A stretch of 64,000 nt of DNA from Warburgia ugandensis (lineage: Eukaryota; Streptophyta; Magnoliopsida; Canellales; Canellaceae): the NCBI GenBank assembly GCA_035236585.1, contig CP141130.1, positions 77,261,944 through 77,325,943 on the forward strand, written 5' to 3'. The position numbers and the translations under genes are program-made. The notes beneath the pieces are model-generated. The model saw nothing but the letters and a program-made list of their open reading frames with translations, made no database searches and had not been told where the DNA came from. Positions 60,886 to 64,000 of this stretch are shown piece by piece. The stretch's first letter is position 1; each line of letters opens with the position of its first letter.

Positions 60886-61435
60886 TGTAACGATCCTAAT
60901 TTTTAAATTTTACTTTAAAGGATTATAAATTGATTCTTATAAATATAAATGGGAGAATCTTCATACTTAGGTTCCACTAAATTCATCTTTTAGAAAATAT
61001 CAAATTGGACCCCAATACCTTCATAATTAGAGAGTATTCGAAAAGACGATTCATATGATAGCAAGTTTGCAGAAATCAAAGTTTAGATGGAAGATATATG
61101 GATACTTGAATATGAAGGTCATTTCTGTAAAAATAAGATAGAATAAAAATGACAAAATGCCTTAAACAAAGGGGGCCAAATTTGATACTGGCACCCCCTC
61201 ACTTAAAGGAACCTGACACAATGCTGGGTTTGTTCTTCCCAAACTTGACAGATCAAGAAAAAGGGGAAGAACCAGATGACAGGGAGAAATTGGGGGAAAA
61301 GAGAGGAAAGGAAGAGCAAGGACATGAAGGAGAGAAAAGAGAGACAGAGCTCGTCAGCGACAACAGCGGGCTCTAATCTCAGATCCGGATTGTTCATTTG
61401 GTGCACCCCTATGTCCAGAGCAAAACCCCTCTAGT
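60886..61435 (+). mobile_element. Possible old LTR, interrupted by the second solo LTR
   Basis: Begins 'tgtaacgatcctaattttta', a start typical of Ty3/gypsy LTRs, then becomes purine-rich at about 61255-61345 and ends at 61435, where the solo LTR starts. The sequence after 63575 ('tcatcgttggaaaatcacc' onwards) may be its continuation. No end or target duplication for this older element was found. Confidence 0.33.
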
Positions 61436-62142
61436 TGTTGATGTTTAACAGTAAGTGCACGAGCTATTTCAGTATAGCTATGCAAATACGGGTTGATCCC
61501 GCAGGGACTCGCTTAAAAAATAAGGAGTTTAAATAAAATTTAATTTTCTAAAAATTAAAGAAAATAACATAATTAAACTAACAGTAAAATAAATATTCTA
61601 CTTTATTGAAATGATGCAATTTACAAAAATTCTAAGTCTAGAAAACATAAAATGAAACTAATTAAACATCCCTGAATTACACTATCTGTGGAGAGCACAG
61701 TCCCTGGATAACACATTCCTTGAATTACTGTTAGAATAAGATAGAACACAGATAACAAAATTCGAATAAAGTAAACAAGGTTAGAAGAAAAGACAGAATA
61801 GGGAAAAGATAAAAGAGGATGTAAATGGAATTCTTTTTTCTTTTTTTTTCCCGACAATGGAGGAGAAAGAGGAGAAGGAAGAAGAAAGGAGGGGGGAAGA
61901 TGCAGGAGAAAACCCGTGTTGGGTTTTCTTCTCCGGAACTGGCCGACAACGAAAAGAGATGCCGGAGGAGGAAGAGGGAAGGAGAAGAAAAGGAGGGAGG
62001 AGAAGAGAGAAGGGAAAAAAACGTGGTAAAACCCGCACCGGGTTTTCTCCGTTGAAGATGCAGGTGAAGCTTGGCCAGAGATGGGGAAGAAGGTGAGGGA
62101 AAGAGGAAAAACCCAATCTTAGGTTTCCTCTGTTTAGCTAGG

Positions 62143-62144
<2 letters not shown>

Positions 62145-62237
<93 letters not shown>
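62145..62237. repeat. (GA)n microsatellite, 93 bp
   Basis: Uninterrupted GA dinucleotides in the solo LTR. The Arg-Glu frame across it is an artefact. Confidence 0.97.
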
Positions 62238-62240
<3 letters not shown>

Positions 62241-62917
62241 AAGCTGGGGCAGTCTGAGAGAGAAGAATCCGGCTTGTTAGGTGTAAGCAGAGAAGACCTA
62301 AAGATAGAGAATATAAGGGAAACCCGATGAGGAGGGGTAGATGAGATGCCATAGAGAATAGGGATGGAGTAGAGGAGATGCTGCCTTTTGGAAGTTCTGG
62401 GTCGAGGGCAGTGAATCGGTGCTAGGTGGAGCTGAGCAAAAGGAATTCCAGTCTGAGAGAGAAGAATCCATGTGCTGGGCCATGCTGATGGTGTGTAGTG
62501 ATGAAGAAGATGGGAGGTGCTTGTCGGGCGGGGGCTGGAGGCAGAACTGATCCGGGCTTTAGCCTGGCCTGTGCTACCCTGGATGGGTGCATTCGGTATA
62601 TCTGGCTTGGGCAGATGTAGACGAGATTCCTGGGGTGGGTAGTATTGTCAGACAGAGGGAGAGTCAAGCAAGGATCGGCAAGCGTCAATTTTTGGGTGGA
62701 ACGATGCTGGGTTTGGTTGCTATGCCAGAGCTAGAAAACAAAGGGAGAAGGAGCAGAACAATGCAGTGATCGATGTAGTAAAGATAGGAAACAAGGAAGG
62801 ATTAGAGAGAAAGAGAAGGGGCCGATAGAGGGAGTGAGAATAAGAGGTAGGGAGAGAGAGCAGTGGGTGGAGTGAAAGTGAAGAGGAGAGGGAGGAATGT
62901 GAGAGAAATAGGGGAAA

Positions 62918-62920
<3 letters not shown>

Positions 62921-63004
<84 letters not shown>
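62921..63004. repeat. (GA)n microsatellite, 84 bp
   Basis: Second uninterrupted GA tract in the same LTR. The Leu-Ser frames on - are artefacts. Confidence 0.97.
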
Positions 63005-63006
<2 letters not shown>

Positions 63007-63574
63007 AGGGGGGTATTTGGTCTGCCTCCTACGGTCCAGCCCAATTGGGAAGCAAGAAGAGAAGGAAGGTGGAGAGAAGAGGAAGATCTGTACGGTGATG
63101 GGAGGTGGTTTTTTTCAAAGGAAGAAGAGACGTGAGAGAGAAAGAGAGAGGGGATAAGAGAGATTTGTGAGAGGTGGAGAGGGAGTGGGGTCCACTAGCA
63201 GTCCAATCTTGCCAAAACTTTGCAAGATTCCTCCATTCTTCATATTCTTTCTGTCTTAGGAGTCTTCAAAGTCCTCTCTTTTTTAGGAAGCTTCATCATC
63301 CTCATCTAATCTCCTTGATTTTATCTGAATCATCCAAGCTCGTTGATTAATTTGCAATGCACAGAACCCAATTAGAATCATCTAAACCATTCATTACTCT
63401 TCTGAGTAGCTATGATGATCATTTGACCGTTAAATTTTGCAATTCAACAGTCGGATGGCCAATTAGAGCTAAAATAAAATATTTTATTTAAAATCTCAAA
63501 ATTGATGGCCTAGATTATCTGATTGAACACTAAATTAGGGGTATTTTGACCAAAAATGAACACTTAACACTAAT

Positions 63575-64000
63575 TCCATCACGAACGAAGGAGGATTAAC
63601 ACCGGATTAGAGCAGGAACAGTATTCGCGTGAAATCATCGTTGGAAAATCACCAAATCGCATCTTCTCTGACGACGATCGGGGATCGTGGACGTTTATAG
63701 AGGTGAGTTTTTGCACGATTTCTCCTTTTCATTATTTGATTTGTCTATAGAATAGGAAAACTAGGTTTGTCAGTTAGGGCTTGACAGATTCACACCAAAA
63801 CAAGATCAAAACCATTGATCTTGTTTGTATTTAACAAATAGAGATAATTAGGAGCTTTGATCGACCCATTTGAGGCTTTGATCATCCGATCGGAGCTTGG
63901 ACAAGGGTGATCCGACTCTTGAAGCCTGATCCACATTGATCCAACCATCCAAATTATAAATCATGCTTAAAAATAGTCAAACATACACTTTTTATGGCTC
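63575..64000. other. Flank of the second solo LTR
   Basis: No gene recognised. It may continue the older LTR-like sequence at 60886-61435. A donor-like 'gaggtgagttttt' occurs at about 63700, but no exon can be defined. Confidence 0.35.

Larger units (their letters stand above)
61436..63569 (+). mobile_element. Solo LTR, second copy of the 5110-12928 family
   Basis: 2134 bp, from TGTTGATGTTTAACAG to CACTTAACA, same ends as the other copy in reverse orientation. The first 80 bases match its counterpart (shared 'ttgatcccgcagggact' type module), and the last 100 share 'taaattaggggtattttgac'. The middle (61850-63200) is strongly purine-rich with two long (GA)n tracts. Flanks ctagt (61431-61435) and ctaat (63570-63574) are a 5-bp duplication with one difference. 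No internal region, so a solo LTR, or a small non-autonomous element without a recognisable interior. Confidence 0.72.

Noticed and set aside
61825-63044. Several overlapping frames on both strands, including Arg-Glu and Leu-Ser repeats
   Set aside because: Produced by purine-rich and (GA)n sequence in the second solo LTR.

Overview
The window is a stretch of a nuclear plant chromosome, almost certainly from a flowering plant. Evidence: spliced genes with GT..AG introns, a plant leucine-rich-repeat receptor kinase, Ty1/copia elements primed by initiator-tRNA-Met, RTE and L1 LINE remnants, and many copies of a tRNA-derived SINE that I recognise as the Au family. Species cannot be read from the sequence; long introns, abundant RTE LINEs and (GA)n tracts would fit a magnoliid or early-diverging eudicot, but that is inference.

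Only two genes are well supported. (1) An LRR receptor-like kinase on + (41346-44462, one intron, 1007 residues), like Arabidopsis At3g28040, whose catalytic loop reads HYN instead of HRD. (2) A WD40-repeat protein on - (start codon 56630, stop at 47182, nine coding exons, 444 residues), plus a 5' UTR intron, a TATA-like site and a GAGA tract near its promoter. The two genes converge (tail to tail) across about 2.7 kb.

The rest is layered transposable-element debris. At 4080-14074 an RTE LINE was hit by a 2.55-kb solo LTR (5110-12928, diverged 5-bp duplication), which was in turn hit by a nearly complete Ty1/copia element (6668-11929, perfect 5-bp duplication GCACC, LTRs about 98% identical). 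At 19140-26997 lies an older, badly decayed copia element split by another RTE LINE and 2.3 kb of unidentified DNA. At 27190-28160 two L1 fragments meet in opposite orientation. At 28200-33290 is the 3' part of a SIRE-type copia element. From 58120 to the end are a third RTE LINE and a second copy of the solo LTR family (61436-63569), itself sitting in an older LTR-like sequence. Eight Au-type SINE copies, all on +, dot the gene-bearing half. The first 2.8 kb, 33.3-41.3 kb apart from SINEs, and 44.5-47.2 kb hold no gene I can support.

I found no undescribed multi-gene system. The items most worth a look are the solo LTR family with conserved ends and a purine-rich core, a frameshift in the copia element that coincides with a perfect 17-bp inverted repeat, two tiny retroposon insertions (47 and 57 bp) with clear target-site duplications, and the degenerate repeat array in the copia leader.
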